From contig CALZFC010000055.1 of NCBI GenBank assembly GCA_945643635.1, positions 1,032,501 to 1,096,500 of the forward strand: a stretch of 64,000 nt of DNA, given 5' to 3'. The stretch comes from Allodiplogaster sudhausi (lineage: Eukaryota; Nematoda; Chromadorea; Rhabditida; Diplogasteridae). Shown here piece by piece: positions 1 to 11,799 of this stretch. The translations under genes and the position numbers were made by a program. A model generated the notes under the pieces. That model ran no database searches and was not told the DNA's origin. It worked only from the letters and a program-made list of their open reading frames with translations. Every line of letters starts with the position of its first letter. The stretch's first letter is position 1.

Positions 1-721
1 AGGACAGAGAGTGAACAGAGAAATGACAAAAAGAGGGCAAGTGAGGCTGTTCGAGCTACTCCCAGGTTCTGGCAGATTTGAAGAGCAGACCCGTTTGGCC
101 ATGAGCACGTAGGGTATATCATTGCTGTCGCCGGTGGACCACATTCTGTGTATCCGGCAATTTCAAGAGAGAGAGAAATGATGGAGAGAGAGAGAGAGAG
201 TGCAATTGAAAAATAGAAAGAGAGTGAAAGAGAGAGAGAGAGAGAGAGAGTGGGAGAGACAGATATTGAAAGATAGAAAGAGAGAGGGAGAAGAGAGAGA
301 TAGAGAGGGGGGGAGAAAGAGATAGAGTGAGAAAAAGATAGATAAAGAGAGAGAGAGAGGGGAGAGAAAGAGAGATGAAGAGAGAGAGGTATAGGAAGTG
401 ACGTGGTCTTGTAAGGGGTCATAGGAAGGAGCGCTTTTTTCTGAGCAATTGATTCGGCAGAAATGGCTGGATTACGGAAAGCGAAGAAAGGTGAAGAGTG
501 GAAAAATAAGGAAATCCATGGATGGAGAAGTAATGCATATCATGGCCGGGGACTCTTTTCATTCAAATCGTTTCTTCCGATTCCCGCCATTCTGCTTCTT
601 CTCACTTTCTCAGCACATTCATATGCTCATGAGCATTCTTCTCATCAGTCCATGGCCAACTTGGCAAGTGGAACTGGCAGTTTGGCCAATCTCTCTCATT
701 GATAAAGAGAGAAAGATTAAT

Positions 722-769
<48 letters not shown>

Positions 770-1558
770 GGAGAAGAGAGCAAGCACCAACCCGCAACAT
801 GTTCATGTATTCATGACTGTGCTTGAGTCAAAGCTACATCTCGCGCGTTCAGTGAAATCCCAACCAGTAGAATCAGAAAAGAATGTACATATGTAACAAA
901 CAATTATCCTAAGGAAAACTTTAAGAATGAACTATTAATGTTCTTACTCTATCCTCTCCCAATCTCTTTCAATGATAATTTAAACCTGCGGTGTCATTAA
1001 CATGTGGATTTGTCCGCCTGGAAGTGCAAAAAAAGGAATTTGCTGCTCGCTCACTCGTTTTGTCGCTAACAGCCCAAGGGCATATTCTATCTTTCTGTTT
1101 CTCTTCCTGCACCGTCTCCTTCCTCTCTTCCTCTCTCATTCTCTTCTCACTCTCTCTCATTCTCTTCTCTCCCCCCCTCTCCTTCTCTTCCTTCGCTTTC
1201 CGCCTCTCATTCTTTTCTCTCCCTCCCTCTCTCATTCTCCCCTTATTCACGCTCGCTATTGGTCTCTCGCCCTGGCTTCGATGCCCGAAGGGGTTGAGTA
1301 AACAGGGAAAGCCGCCTCTGGCTATTCCCTGTCGCATCCACGCCACAAGGATACATTATGACAAGACAGCTTCTCTGAGCTCGCCCCTTAGCCCCCCCCC
1401 CTCCCCCTCCTCCCCCTTCATACTCCTTCATCCTTTCTATCTATCCACTATGAACCCAGCAGAAATGCCCTTCAGGAACTCATCGCACATAAAATATTAA
1501 TGATCCACAAATTCGTATGTGTTTCAAAATGGAAAGTACGACATAAAGAAGAACCAAC
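1..1558. repeat. GA/CT-rich low-complexity DNA
   Basis: This stretch is dominated by purine tracts on the plus strand (about 170-390 and 720-770) and pyrimidine tracts (about 1090-1240 and 1380-1440). The open frames across it are Ser/Leu- or Arg/Glu-repeats forced by the dinucleotide repeat and are not taken as genes. Later exons of the minus-strand GPCR that begins near 4166 should lie here or left of the window. I could not recognise TM4-TM7 coding sequence in it. Confidence 0.7.
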
Positions 1559-1746
1559 CGATCGATGCATATCCATGCAAATGTGTATACGGTAGCACCA
1601 AAAAGGGCGATCTGGCCGTAAGCAGCGGCCTTGCAAAGGAGAGAATTGTCACCGAGGAAGGCCCAGCCAGGGGTGAGGGCCGAGTAGATGGACAGCGGGA
1701 CTATGAGCAATGCACAGAGCAGGTCGGCAACTGATAGCGACATCTG

Positions 1747-1796
<50 letters not shown>

Positions 1797-2122
1797 TGAG
1801 AGGCAAGAGAGGGAGAAATAGAGAGAGTGGAAGAGAGACGGGGAGGGAGAGAGAGTGACAATAGTGAATGGGTTGCCGGTAGGTGGAAGAAGGAAGCAGC
1901 AGGAGTGGATGGAAAGTTTTTCGGCAGCACAAATGCTCACTTTTTTGCTGCCAAGAACGGATTTCCGCTGGTTTCTTCCACTTTGAGAAGAGAAAATTGG
2001 CAGTGAAAGAAATAGAATAAAGGTAACTGACAAAGTAGCAGCCGATGACGTCATAAAGATCGGGAGTAGTGGAGATGATGCCTATGGAGAGGAGAGATGT
2101 ACTCAGGAGAAGAACCTGAAGC

Positions 2123-2172
<50 letters not shown>

Positions 2173-2184
2173 GGAGAGAGAGAA

Positions 2185-2242
<58 letters not shown>

Positions 2243-2246
2243 GAAG

Positions 2247-2306
<60 letters not shown>

Positions 2307-3261
2307 GAGAGCAGGTCCAGAGATAGGGGAGGAATAGGAATGATATGACGCCAAGAATGAAAAGAGTGATAACTGAGTGTGAGAAAAGAAGAACTCCTCT
2401 TCCATTCGTTCAATTAATGGTTTACGCATTCACATACAGCAAGGATCAGTGCTCTCCCGAAGCCATTTTCAGCGATTTCGTAAATGTCACCCGAGGCTTT
2501 CGTCCGCTGAGATTATTTGATTATCGACAGGCCTTCATTCTCCCAATCTCGCCAGAAAACGAGGAAGAGACACGCATGAAGGTTTCTCCCCTTCTCCGCA
2601 GCTTATCCAATCATCCCTTCTCATATCTTCCATTTCATGCTTCCCAATCCTCTCTCTCTCTCTCTCTCTCTCGCTCTTATATCTCTGCCACTCTCTTCTT
2701 TATATTCCATCTTTATCCATTTTCTTCGAAAGGAGCCCAATGTGCATACATCGAGTAATTACGGAAGGGTGCCGCATCCCGCTCTCCCTTCTCCCTCTCT
2801 GTCTCTCTCTTTCTCTCTCCCTTCTCCTTCTCTGTCTCTCTCTTTCTCTCTCCCTTCTCCCTCTCTGTCTCTCTCTCCGTCTCTCTCCCTTCTCCCTCTC
2901 TGTCTCTCTCTCTTTCTCTCTCCCTTCTCCCTCTCTGTCTCTCTCTTTCTCTCTCCCTTCTCCCTCTCTGTCTCTCTGAATTCTCCATCTCTGTCTCTAT
3001 CTCTCTGCCATCTCCGTATTACTTTCCCTCTTTGCATCTCTCATATCCACGTGCTCTCTCGCGCTCGCTCCATCTCTCTCATGGAAGGCGTTACTTGCAC
3101 GCGAGTCTGCTTCTGTTGCTCATGCAGCTTTCTCACTCAGCCAAATAGCCTTAGGGCAAAAGGAGGCTATCAGAGAAAGATAGAGAAGGAGAGAGGCATG
3201 GCGAGATAGAGGATGAGATATGCAGAACGGGCGAGAGTTCGAGTGAAAGTGGGAGAGAGAA

Positions 3262-3303
<42 letters not shown>

Positions 3304-4166
3304 TGAGAAGAGTGAGAGTGCACTTAGCGCCCAGAGGGGCTCGTTACCCATATCTCGGTCTTGCCCTTCCGTGGCCTCGATGCAAAAGTGCTACTGATGT
3401 GATAGCATTGAACGATGATAGCAAGGAGAGAGGAGAAGGAAGAGAGTGTGAGAGAAGCAAAGAAAGGAGCAGAGAGCGGCAGAGAAAGTAAAGGAGAAGC
3501 CTCTCCCTTATTGTTAGGCCACTTTGCAGTGATTCCAGACACGCTACACGTTTCTATGCGACACATTCCACACACGGCTTGCGTTTCTTCCATTTCTCCT
3601 CTTCTCTCTCCCCCCTCTCCGTTCTCCCTCCCTTTTTCTTTCATTCTCCCATCTCTCTCTCTCTCTTTTCAGTCTCCCATCTCTCTCTTTTCACTCTCTC
3701 ACCATCCAGACCCGAATCGACTAGAATAAGCTCATGAGAGAGCGACGCCATTTGCCTCCGATTCTCATTAAAGATACAGAGAGTAGAAGCCGAGATACGG
3801 GGCATGTTTTCATTTCTCGCAAGGGAAAGGAAGCATGAATCCAATCAGACAGGATATCAAACTATGATGTCATTCATCTGAGAAGAAAGAAGATTCAGTT
3901 ACGAGGCATGATAGACAGAGAAAGAGAGATACAGAGAAAAGAGAGCGAAAGAGAGAAAGAGGCAGAGAGAACGAGAGAGATAGAAAGAAAGAGAGAGAGA
4001 GGGAGACAGAGAGAAAGAGAGAGGTGACAGAAAAAAAGCCAGATGGACTGTATTGAAAGTTGTAAAAGTGAAGGAGGACTCTAACCTCGACACCGACGAT
4101 GACGGCTGCCTTGGACAGCTCGGCGGCGGTGAGAGTGGCAGCCCCCGAGGCAGCCGCCAGGGACAT
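1559..4166 (-). CDS. Rhodopsin-family (class A) GPCR, partial
   Basis: Three probable exons are seen on the minus strand. Exon 4086-4166 starts with ATG and encodes an N-terminus running into the start of TM1 (ending AAVIVGVE). Exon 3348-3393 could encode the first intracellular loop ([13 protein letters not shown]). Exon 1559-1743 is the strongest: it encodes TM2 ([15 protein letters not shown]), an extracellular loop, a conserved loop cysteine (SLLCKAA) and TM3 ending in the DR of the DRY motif (WICIDR). It has a TTTCAG acceptor and a GT donor after codon position 2. One exon for the rest of TM1 was not found, and everything after TM3 is missing or lies beyond the left edge. The family, class A GPCR, is clear from the TM2/TM3 pattern. 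The ligand class cannot be told; I considered orphan GPR161-like and amine receptors. The introns are filled with GA/CT tracts. Confidence 0.55.
2122..2304. repeat. (GA)n microsatellite
   Basis: About 180 bp of almost pure GA dinucleotides with a few AAAG and GGAAGG interruptions, in an intron of the GPCR. It is the longest of some twenty such tracts in the window. Confidence 0.95.
2780..2980. repeat. CT-rich minisatellite
   Basis: Pyrimidine-only repeat in which CCCTTCTCCCTCTCTGTCTC recurs about six times with a period of roughly 33-38 bp. It looks like an expansion built on a CT microsatellite. Confidence 0.85.
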
Positions 4167-4935
4167 CGGCCGCCGCGCCCGCCGGCGCCCGCCCACTGGG
4201 CGCCGGCGTTTCCGCCGCGCTTTCGAGGCACGCGAAAGGAACGGAGCAGGAAAGGGGACGACCCTCCACTCCTCTTGCCTCTCCCTCTGCTACGGACACC
4301 ACGCTCGAATTGCCAGCCAGGATGGGACAGAAGGACACTCAACCACACGCCGATCTTCTCTCTCTGCTTCTCTCCGTCTCTCGCTCTCTCGCTTCCTCCG
4401 TTCGCTTTGCCAGGTTCGGCGTCGTCTTTGCTACAGAGGCAACGGCAAGGCAGTCCCGATGGGAGGTTGCGGCTGGCTCAGACCGGGAGAAGAGGAGAGA
4501 TAGAGACCAGAGCGCGACTTCTCTCTCTCTCTTTCTCTCCCTCTCACTCTTTCTGATTCCTCTATGGCCCCGCCCATTTCTCTCAGCTACTCTCTCGTTC
4601 TCTCTGACTATCTACCGCCTCATCGCATAGATGTACCCTCATTTCCCTTCTTCCTCTAACTGTCTCCCCGATATCATTTTTGGTCTCTTTCGCTTGTTTC
4701 CTCACTCTCTCGCCCTCTTTCACCCTCGACCTCTACCCTCTGCAAAAGCTCTGCAACTACCATCCTTGTATGCGACACCCTCTCGCTTTCTCTTGCAATC
4801 TTTTTAACGCAGTGCCTCTGATTTCTTAGGCGCAATGGTGGCAAGGCAATGATACATGAAGGCTGCTAGAACGGGAGAGTAAGTGAGACTACAGGGAGAG
4901 ACGAGAGAGAGAGACTGGGCGAGACAGGAGAGAGA

Positions 4936-4984
<49 letters not shown>

Positions 4985-5552
4985 AGAGAGAGGCACACCC
5001 AGATACGCAGCACAAGAAAGGATGCGATTGAAGAGAGGCTGAGAGAATAATGGGAATAGGGCACGCGAGGAAAAAGACAAATGGAGGAAGTTCGGCAATA
5101 ATACCAGCTGAATAAATTGTATAGTACGCAAATGGCCAGGAAGAATAGAGAGTGTACTTCAATCAACTCGAACGCTGTTTTCAAGCAATAAGCTTTCTTT
5201 TACAATTATCTTTTGCTTTCCTTCTCTGATTTTCTTCGAATATATAAACAAAACACGAAGTATAGGCAAAACCTTTGAAGAAAATATTTGGAAAGGGTGG
5301 TAGACACTGCAACATTCCTAGCACACAGTTCCACCCATTCTCAATTCTTTTTATCCATTGGGCTCATCACTACAACTTCTTTACGTCTCTTTCTCCCTTC
5401 GTACTCTTTTTCTGGCTCTCTACGAAGGGAGGAGTACTCGAGTGCAAGAGAAATAGTCGAAAATAGAATAACTTAGGTTAGAAGTCAGAAAAGGAAAATA
5501 TGAGGAATAGAGCAGAAGATTGAAAGATTGGGACAGAGAAAATTAGGTAAAT

Positions 5553-5597
<45 letters not shown>

Positions 5598-6800
5598 AGA
5601 AAGAGAGAGAAAGAGAGACAGGGAGGGAGGGAGAGAAATGTGGTGGTTCTGTCTGTGGCAGACAAGGCTAGAGGGGGAAGGGAGAGGACAAGGCTTTCTC
5701 GCTAATGGCCAAAGGGAGCAGTCAGGCTGCTTCTGGTAAAAGACAGATGCAGCCAGCCATCACTGAACACGCCGGGGAGGGCCGGGATTTCGGCTGAGAA
5801 TATCCTAGCCGGATCGGATTTGACGGATTACCACTCAACGTTTTTGAAAATAAAAAAAAATCGCCAGGTGATAATTCAGAACGAGAAGATTCTTAAAATG
5901 CAAATCATCCTTAACACTTGCAGTTCCCTTCTGTTTTTTTAGGAGTCATCCCCTATCAATGGTTCTCCTTCCTCACGGATGTCCAATTTTTCCTTCCTTC
6001 CTTTGTTTTCCTTTCATCTTTCTCTCTATCGTTCTAACTTTTCAGCATACTCTGCCCTTGGCAATATGCTCTTTCTGCTCTCCCTATCGCACTCTTTCTC
6101 AGCTCCCGCCCTCCCCCTCTCTCTCTCTCTCAGGCGCACGCTTCCTTCTCTTTGCCTCGAGGCTAATTGTATGAGCGCGGATGAAGCGGCAGGGCAGAGC
6201 CCGGCAGCACACGTCATAGGTGCCATTCCCTAATTACTTTCGTTGCCGTCGTCTCTTGCTTCTCTGACTCTCGTACTCTCTCGCCCTTCTGCTCATTCTT
6301 CTCTCTTTCTCTGACCTGACTCTCACACTCTCTCGCCCTTCTACTCATTCTTCTGCCTCTTTCTCTGACCTCTCGCACTCTCTCGCCCTTCTACTCATTC
6401 TTCTCCCTCTTTCTCTGGCCTCTCGCACTCTCTCGCCCTTCTACTCATTCTTTTGCCTCTTTCTCTTCCATCTTCCTCTATTGGATTCATCCTCTCGCTG
6501 GTTGTTGTCGACTAATTTCTTGTCATGGCCGCCGTCAAAGTACGCCCGTGGACCAAAAAGGGAAAAAGGAAACCCCTGAAGATGGAATCGGACAAGAAGT
6601 TGAGCTAACTGTAAGCATCGCGATATTCATTTCACTACGAATAGTTTATCTGCAAAACTTAGCTGAGTTAAGAAAAAAAAATATATATATATAGCAATAA
6701 AATTAGCTCTGTGAAAATAACGAGACTACGCGTAAGGATTTGCATATTTTATTTCGATCAGGTTATAAATAATACAACACTGAATAATACTGAAATGCTT
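4167..6800. other. Gene-poor region with GA/CT repeats
   Basis: Contains GC-rich DNA at 4160-4260, CT-rich DNA at 4350-4740, a (GA)n tract at 4932-4981, another at 5551-5620 with a G9 run, and a minisatellite at 6262-6466. A 27-codon plus-strand ORF at 6525-6608 (MAAVKVRPWTKKGKRKPLKM at its start) is basic and isolated; it could be a small gene or a first exon, but nothing else supports it. No recognisable gene is seen. Confidence 0.6.
6262..6466. repeat. Minisatellite, ~50-bp unit, four copies
   Basis: Four near-identical units each containing CACTCTCTCGCCCTTCTACT followed by CATTCTTCT and CCTCTTTCTCT. Unit length is about 50-54 bp. Confidence 0.85.
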
Positions 6801-7851
6801 TCATTTGGTGACCTTTTTATTCATGGCCCTTGCGGCTTCTTCTAATTGCTCCACCAATTTGTCCAGCTCAGGCCGGTGAAGCCGAAGCATCCGCTGAATA
6901 GAATTTTTTTTAGATGAGCACTCCTTAGACTGATAATGTATCATTCATCTGATATCTTGGAAAAACAAAGAAGGAGTAGCAAACAAAGAAAAATACAGAG
7001 TTGATGGCGCCAGAGTCGTCTGCGACTTTGAGTTGCAAAAGAAGACTGGGAGTGGCGGGCAACTCGGAGGAAGAACGACTGCTTACCTGACAGTTCATTT
7101 CTTAGACTGGAAGATGGAGAATTGTTACAAGCATAGTGACATTTCAACGTACATCAATGTCCAATCGACATCGGGCAACACGAAAATTGCCTTTCGTGCT
7201 CTTTTCAGCCAGCATCGTACCAATTTTCTGAAGGAAAAACATTTCTTCCCACTGTTACCGTATTTTCTCCATTAGTGCCCACGGGGGAACTATTTCTCAA
7301 TATCCTTGTTGAGGGAGAGCCACTATTAGAGGGGGGGGGGGCGGTTCTATCAGAGGGTGGGGTACTATTTTTCAATGTGATTGACTACAAGGCTTCAATG
7401 GAATTATCATTGGAATGTACGTTTTCCCGTAGATATTGAATCAATTTGCGATCAGTTCACTGGGAAAAGCATGCCTCCAGGATCCATTCGAGTTGCGTCT
7501 CGAACCGAGGTATTAGACTAATGGGGGGGGGGCTCTATTGGGGGGGGGGGTTCTATTAGAGGGAGGGGCACTATTCTTCACTGGCGTATTCAAGGGGGGG
7601 GGTACTATTAGAGGGGGGGGCTTCTAATAGAGGGAGGGGTACTAATAGAGAAAATACGGTAATTTACTTAAAAAGCTATTCATCACCCGCACTTCACAAT
7701 TTGGTTTCTGCCTCGTGATAAATGAAGAGATCATCTCTATCAATTCAGGTGAGAAACGGCGAGAGGATGCGGTTGCTGCAGCCAACGCTGGTTCCAGAAC
7801 ATCCTCAACACAGAAAGGCAGCAACTACGGAAAAAAGGAGAGAGAGAGAGG

Positions 7852-7887
<36 letters not shown>

Positions 7888-8300
7888 ACAAACCGATTTT
7901 GACGACTTGGTGCATATGACGCATATTCTGAGTAGGATGAGAAGTGCGGCCTGGAGTTGAAGAGTGGGGACTCCAGCTACTTCTAAACTTGACAAGTGTA
8001 ACCAATTTCCATATCATCTTACACTCCAATTATTCACGTAAGATACGAAATAGTTGTCACCAGCTGCTTTCCTTAGATGAGACTCGCTGAGTCCCTCACC
8101 AATGAAACGATCTGCGCATTGGAAAAGGATATCTGCATCTAAAAAAATAATATGGCTTAACGCGGTTCAAAAGAACTGGAAATAAATGGAGAAGAACGGG
8201 GTACTCGAGAGATTCAAAAACAATGAGCAAGAAGCGAACTTTCGTCGTTAACCCAGCTTATCCGATCGAATAACTCTGAGCACAGCCGAATATCTGTCAT
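6801..8300 (-). CDS. COMMD-domain protein
   Basis: Six minus-strand exons: 8253-8300 (tentative first exon, ATG), 8038-8138, 7687-7824, 7153-7227, 6997-7062 and 6801-6893 (stop TGA at 6801-6803). The last four join in consistent phase. The N-terminal part is helical (ending FITRQKPNCEVR). The C-terminal ~70 residues fit a COMM domain: a strand with RCRLDID, then LLLQLKVADDSGAI, then a final helix PELDKLVEQLEEAARAM. COMMD proteins form the ring of the Commander complex that recycles membrane cargo from endosomes. The ending most resembles COMMD2 from memory, but the paralogue is not resolved. The join between the first two exons is out of phase as drawn, so the start needs checking; the total would be about 173 aa, slightly short for the family. 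A G-rich MITE sits in the third intron. Confidence 0.6.
7255..7662. mobile_element. MITE with TTACCGTATTTTCTC ends and poly-G repeats
   Basis: The left end TTACCGTATTTTCTCCATTA and the right end (TAATAGAGAAAATACGGTAA) are inverted copies of each other. The interior is built from repeats of CTATTAGAGGG followed by G runs of 6-11 bases. It lies in an intron of the COMMD gene between the exons at 7153-7227 and 7687-7824. No coding sequence. A target duplication is not evident. The superfamily is unknown. Confidence 0.7.
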
Positions 8301-8835
8301 CTTGCCAGTAAACAGTAATCAGTATTTACGGTATTCGCTTGACAAGAAGCCGTATTGTCAGAAAGTTGTGCTGGAATGAAATACCAATCTGGCTCGCAAT
8401 ATTCACTAAAAATACTATCTGTGAAAGTTTTATCAAACGATCGGAACATTTACTGAGACTTTCATAGCAAAAATATTCACATTTGGAGACATAACACAGC
8501 AAAACAACCCGAGATGTGGTGATGTAACGAGATAACATACTTTAAACTAGAAATGAAATCAAAGCTCCACGTTCGCTCCAACTTCAGAAATCTCCTGCAA
8601 AAATGTCATTTACTTTACATAAATAAGAAAATAAATAAAATAAATCATGAGAACGAATGGTTCTAGATTAAAACAAAAAGAGCAGAAAAGAAAGTAAACA
8701 AAAAGATGCTCTGACTCGTTGAACGGCGGGAAAACCCTCAAGCCTCTCTTCATTGGTGGAATCCTTCCCTGAAGAATATATATAGCATGCTTCCGAGTAT
8801 AACATTCCGTATTTATCTTATTGTGTAAAGCATAA

Positions 8836-10805
8836 TTATAGAAATGCTCTGACGGTGGTAGAGTCGCCTCCTTCTCCAATTCTGTCTGTGATCTTCTCCA
8901 GTTTGTACATCTTCCAGCGGCTGGAAGCAGATTACTAATGAAAAGTTAAGTTGATATAATCAGTACTAAATATCCTACCTCGCTGAGAACTCCTGCAGAT
9001 GCCACTTCGGATTCTCTATCATGGGCGGCTCTCTTCCTCAAGAAGTTGACTTGTGGGGAGTGCAGAGGAGGGGGAACTCGGCGAGGCTCGTGACCAACGT
9101 GAGTTGCACAGTAGTCGACCACCACTCGACCGTATGGGTAGATCACCAACTAGAGGGGAGCATTGGCAGGTCATGTAGCATGCAAAGCAACAACTAACTC
9201 GCATGTGGGCGGTGCAGTGACTCGGCCGGAAGGGGACTTGGACAGGACACTTCTTCTCTTTTTCTGGCTTTTTCTCCACAACTCAAGAAGATCTCTCCCA
9301 CTTAGACGGCGGATAACTGAATATTGAGATGACCAGGAACGAGAGAATTGGAACAAGAGCGACATTGATAAATGTGAAAGCAATCCATGAGATATCAGAC
9401 AACAACAAACCTCGCGACTCGTTGGGCTCTTCTTTCATTTCCTGTTCCACTTTCAGGACGTATTCTGCAGGGGAAGGGGAACTTGGAGAGTTATCAACCA
9501 CATCGATCTCCTCTTCTTCCTCCCAGTTCTTCCTAAAACATCTGTTTACCGTAGAGGACAATTAATATCCCCGACCAATGAAAAACCAATCCATAAAATA
9601 CGAGAGAGAAGCAAACTCACTCTTCAATTTTCTTATCGACAGAAGCGTTACAAGATGAGGAAGATAATGCAGAAGAAGCAGCCAATGCAGAATCCGCAGA
9701 TATCGCGGGAGCACTCTCAGCCAGTTCTTCATGAATCATTATCGTTTGGTTTGTATGCGACATTCAACTAACCATCAAGCCTGGCAAAGCCCTCCGCTTC
9801 CAGTTCCAGCTTTCGACACTTTCTTCGCAAACTTTCCACCTGCAAATTGTGCCCGAACTTTAATGCGGACAAAATTATTGGCAGTTGAGCTTCCGGCGAA
9901 GGATACGGTAAACAACCCACTAGGATTTCTCTTGGTTCTCATGAACAAGAATGACAGAAAAGAACGAACATCAGCACACTTCAAATACTTGAGAATGCAT
10001 CCCGATGCAGCATCTGAGTTTACGCTTTCAATCACAAATGCTGAGCCGGTTGCCTCCTCCAACTGCAAACGCCACTCCTGCCAAAACAACACTTCTTTCC
10101 AATGTAAATGAGTTGTTTTTTACAGCATTCGGAAAGGGACACGTTGGCTAACTTCAAAGAGTGCGAGGCTATCGAAGGAGCATTCATGGATGAGAAAGTC
10201 GCCGAGATCTGAATGACAAGTAGCAGCATGCTCAACCAGGCCAAGCAGAGAGCGAGTTGTGAAAGGGCAGCTGCCCCCTCCGACCGGACACAGCACACGC
10301 TTCTCGCGTTGCGGGCTGAAGACGCCCTGTTGGAAATACATGAACATTCAAGATCGACATTGCTTCTTCGTAACAAAAAGAAACAAACATGCATCTCGCG
10401 TTCATGAGTGTTCTTGGTAGTGAGGTGCTTGTAGCTCCGGCCACAATAGCGACAAGGAAAGCGCTCCTTGTCCTGCAAACTCCGTACTTTTACACGAAAC
10501 GATGCAACTGCAAAGTAGCAAATAAGTGCAAAGAAAGAAAAAATAATGCTAACAAGACGGCGGACGCTGTTCCGCCACTCAGAGATGCGCTCCTTTGAAT
10601 AGCCGTGCACGAAGAAGAGATGGGCCCCAGATTCTTCGCCTACAATTCACATAAACTAAATCTAGATGAGTGGCGTAAAAGAGAAGAGAAGACAAACCTT
10701 TTCGCATCCACACTCCGGACAGCGAGAAAGCTGGAGTTGCAGAAGAGCTTCAACCACCTTCTTCTGATCTGGCGCGTACAAGGGCCCGCTTACATCACGG
10801 CTCAT
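8836..10805 (-). CDS. C2H2 zinc-finger protein with transposase-like zinc module
   Basis: Exons on the minus strand: 10698-10805 (ATG; CPECGC), a possible short exon near 10,560-10,600, 10389-10472, 10153-10326, 9970-10077, 9773-9839, 9621-9726, 9411-9532, 9199-9281, 8979-9149, and a last exon ending at 8836. From 10389 to 8979 all joins are in phase. Exon 10389-10472 has a C2H2 finger (CRYC, twelve residues, HEREMH). The next exon has a looser finger (LCPVGGGSC with VEHAATCH). Exon 9970-10077 starts EWRLQLEEATGSAFV. Exons 9199-9281 and 8979-9149 give SHCTAHMR, then GRVVVDYCATHVGHE. From memory, this layout (finger, EEW-L-LEE-TGS, then Cys-x-Cys/His and Y-C-x-T-H-x-G-H-E) is common in animal proteins related to MULE-type transposons. 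A DNA-binding, possibly domesticated protein is inferred. The last exon has two possible acceptors and stops. Confidence 0.6.
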
Positions 10806-11501
10806 CCTATAACTTAATGGGAACTTGTACGCCAACTTAAAAAAAAAAGAAACTCCGAAGTCCAAAGGAGATATGTACTCGACGCTAGGTATTTATCTGA
10901 CATGAGAAATGCTCAAATTGATCATACAGTATATAATTGGAGAATTCAAAAGTTAGTAAAGTTCATCGTTCATCTCATTCATCCGTAGATATGTTTATCT
11001 TCGTAAATTTCGACTTAGCCCTATTCGCTAAGTAGCTCGATTAACTGTGCAATGGCATTCAGAATCGAACCACGAAGTCGCTCAACCACTCACTCTCTGC
11101 AAATTGTTCTCAAGGCTGTAACATAACCTACAAAACCTGGGGGAAACCAATTCCTGTGGTGCGTTGGAGAGTGTATTTTGCGTGTGGGGTGTAAAATGTT
11201 AATTGCCCTATTGAGTGATAAATTCAGTGGGATCACATTGCTAGTTAATGCTGATCGGCGCGCTAAGTTGGTTTATGCCTTTCCAGTGCCACCTTGCTTA
11301 TATAGAAAAGCGCGGGGGTCCTTTTAATCCGTCCCGAGTGACCAATGAAAGCAGTTTCCAAGTTGTGTTGGTGCTTCATGATCTCGTTCATAGGGATAGA
11401 TATATTTGTGACTCAGAATACCCCTCTGGTTGGTTGGTTAATTGCGAGATATGATTGATGTAGAATATTCTTTAGATGTTGCCCGAGAATGATGATGTAT
11501 T

Positions 11502-11542
<41 letters not shown>

Positions 11543-11799
11543 AGAGAGAGAGAGAGAAAGAGAGAAGAGTAGAGAAGCGCGCGTCGGTTTCTGCTAGAAT
11601 GAGAGATTAAGTACATTTAAGAAGCCCAGAGAAGTGACCCTTCCTTTTCTCTCTCCTCTTCCTTCCGCGCCTCCCGTGTAAGTTGCCAGACAAAGAAGCT
11701 ATAGATCGCTCTCCAGATTTCATCCAAGAAATTGTTTTCTTGTGTGTTTCTCTGCATCCTTGTGCTGAAGCTCGCCATTTAACGCGATGCAGAGTTGAG
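10806..11799. other. Intergenic, with (GA)n at 11500-11556
   Basis: Lies between the divergently transcribed zinc-finger gene (-) and headcase-like gene (+), so it probably holds both promoters. It contains one GA microsatellite at about 11500-11556. On the minus strand near 11,045-11,075 there is a tRNA B-box-like string (GGTTCGATTCT) without a full tRNA fold. No gene is seen. Confidence 0.6.

Noticed and set aside
2051..2429. Ser/Leu and Arg/Glu repeat proteins across GA/CT tracts
   Set aside because: Frames exist only because dinucleotide repeats lack stops; the same is true of similar frames near 170-800, 3213-3340, 27840-28170 and 60240-60480.
7033..7275. Plus-strand open frame (QKKTGSGGQLGGRTTAYL)
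   Set aside because: Overlaps two in-phase COMMD exons on the minus strand; the COMMD reading has domain support.
11040..11085. tRNA-like GGTTCGATTCT on the minus strand
   Set aside because: A B-box-like string only; no acceptor or anticodon stems could be drawn.
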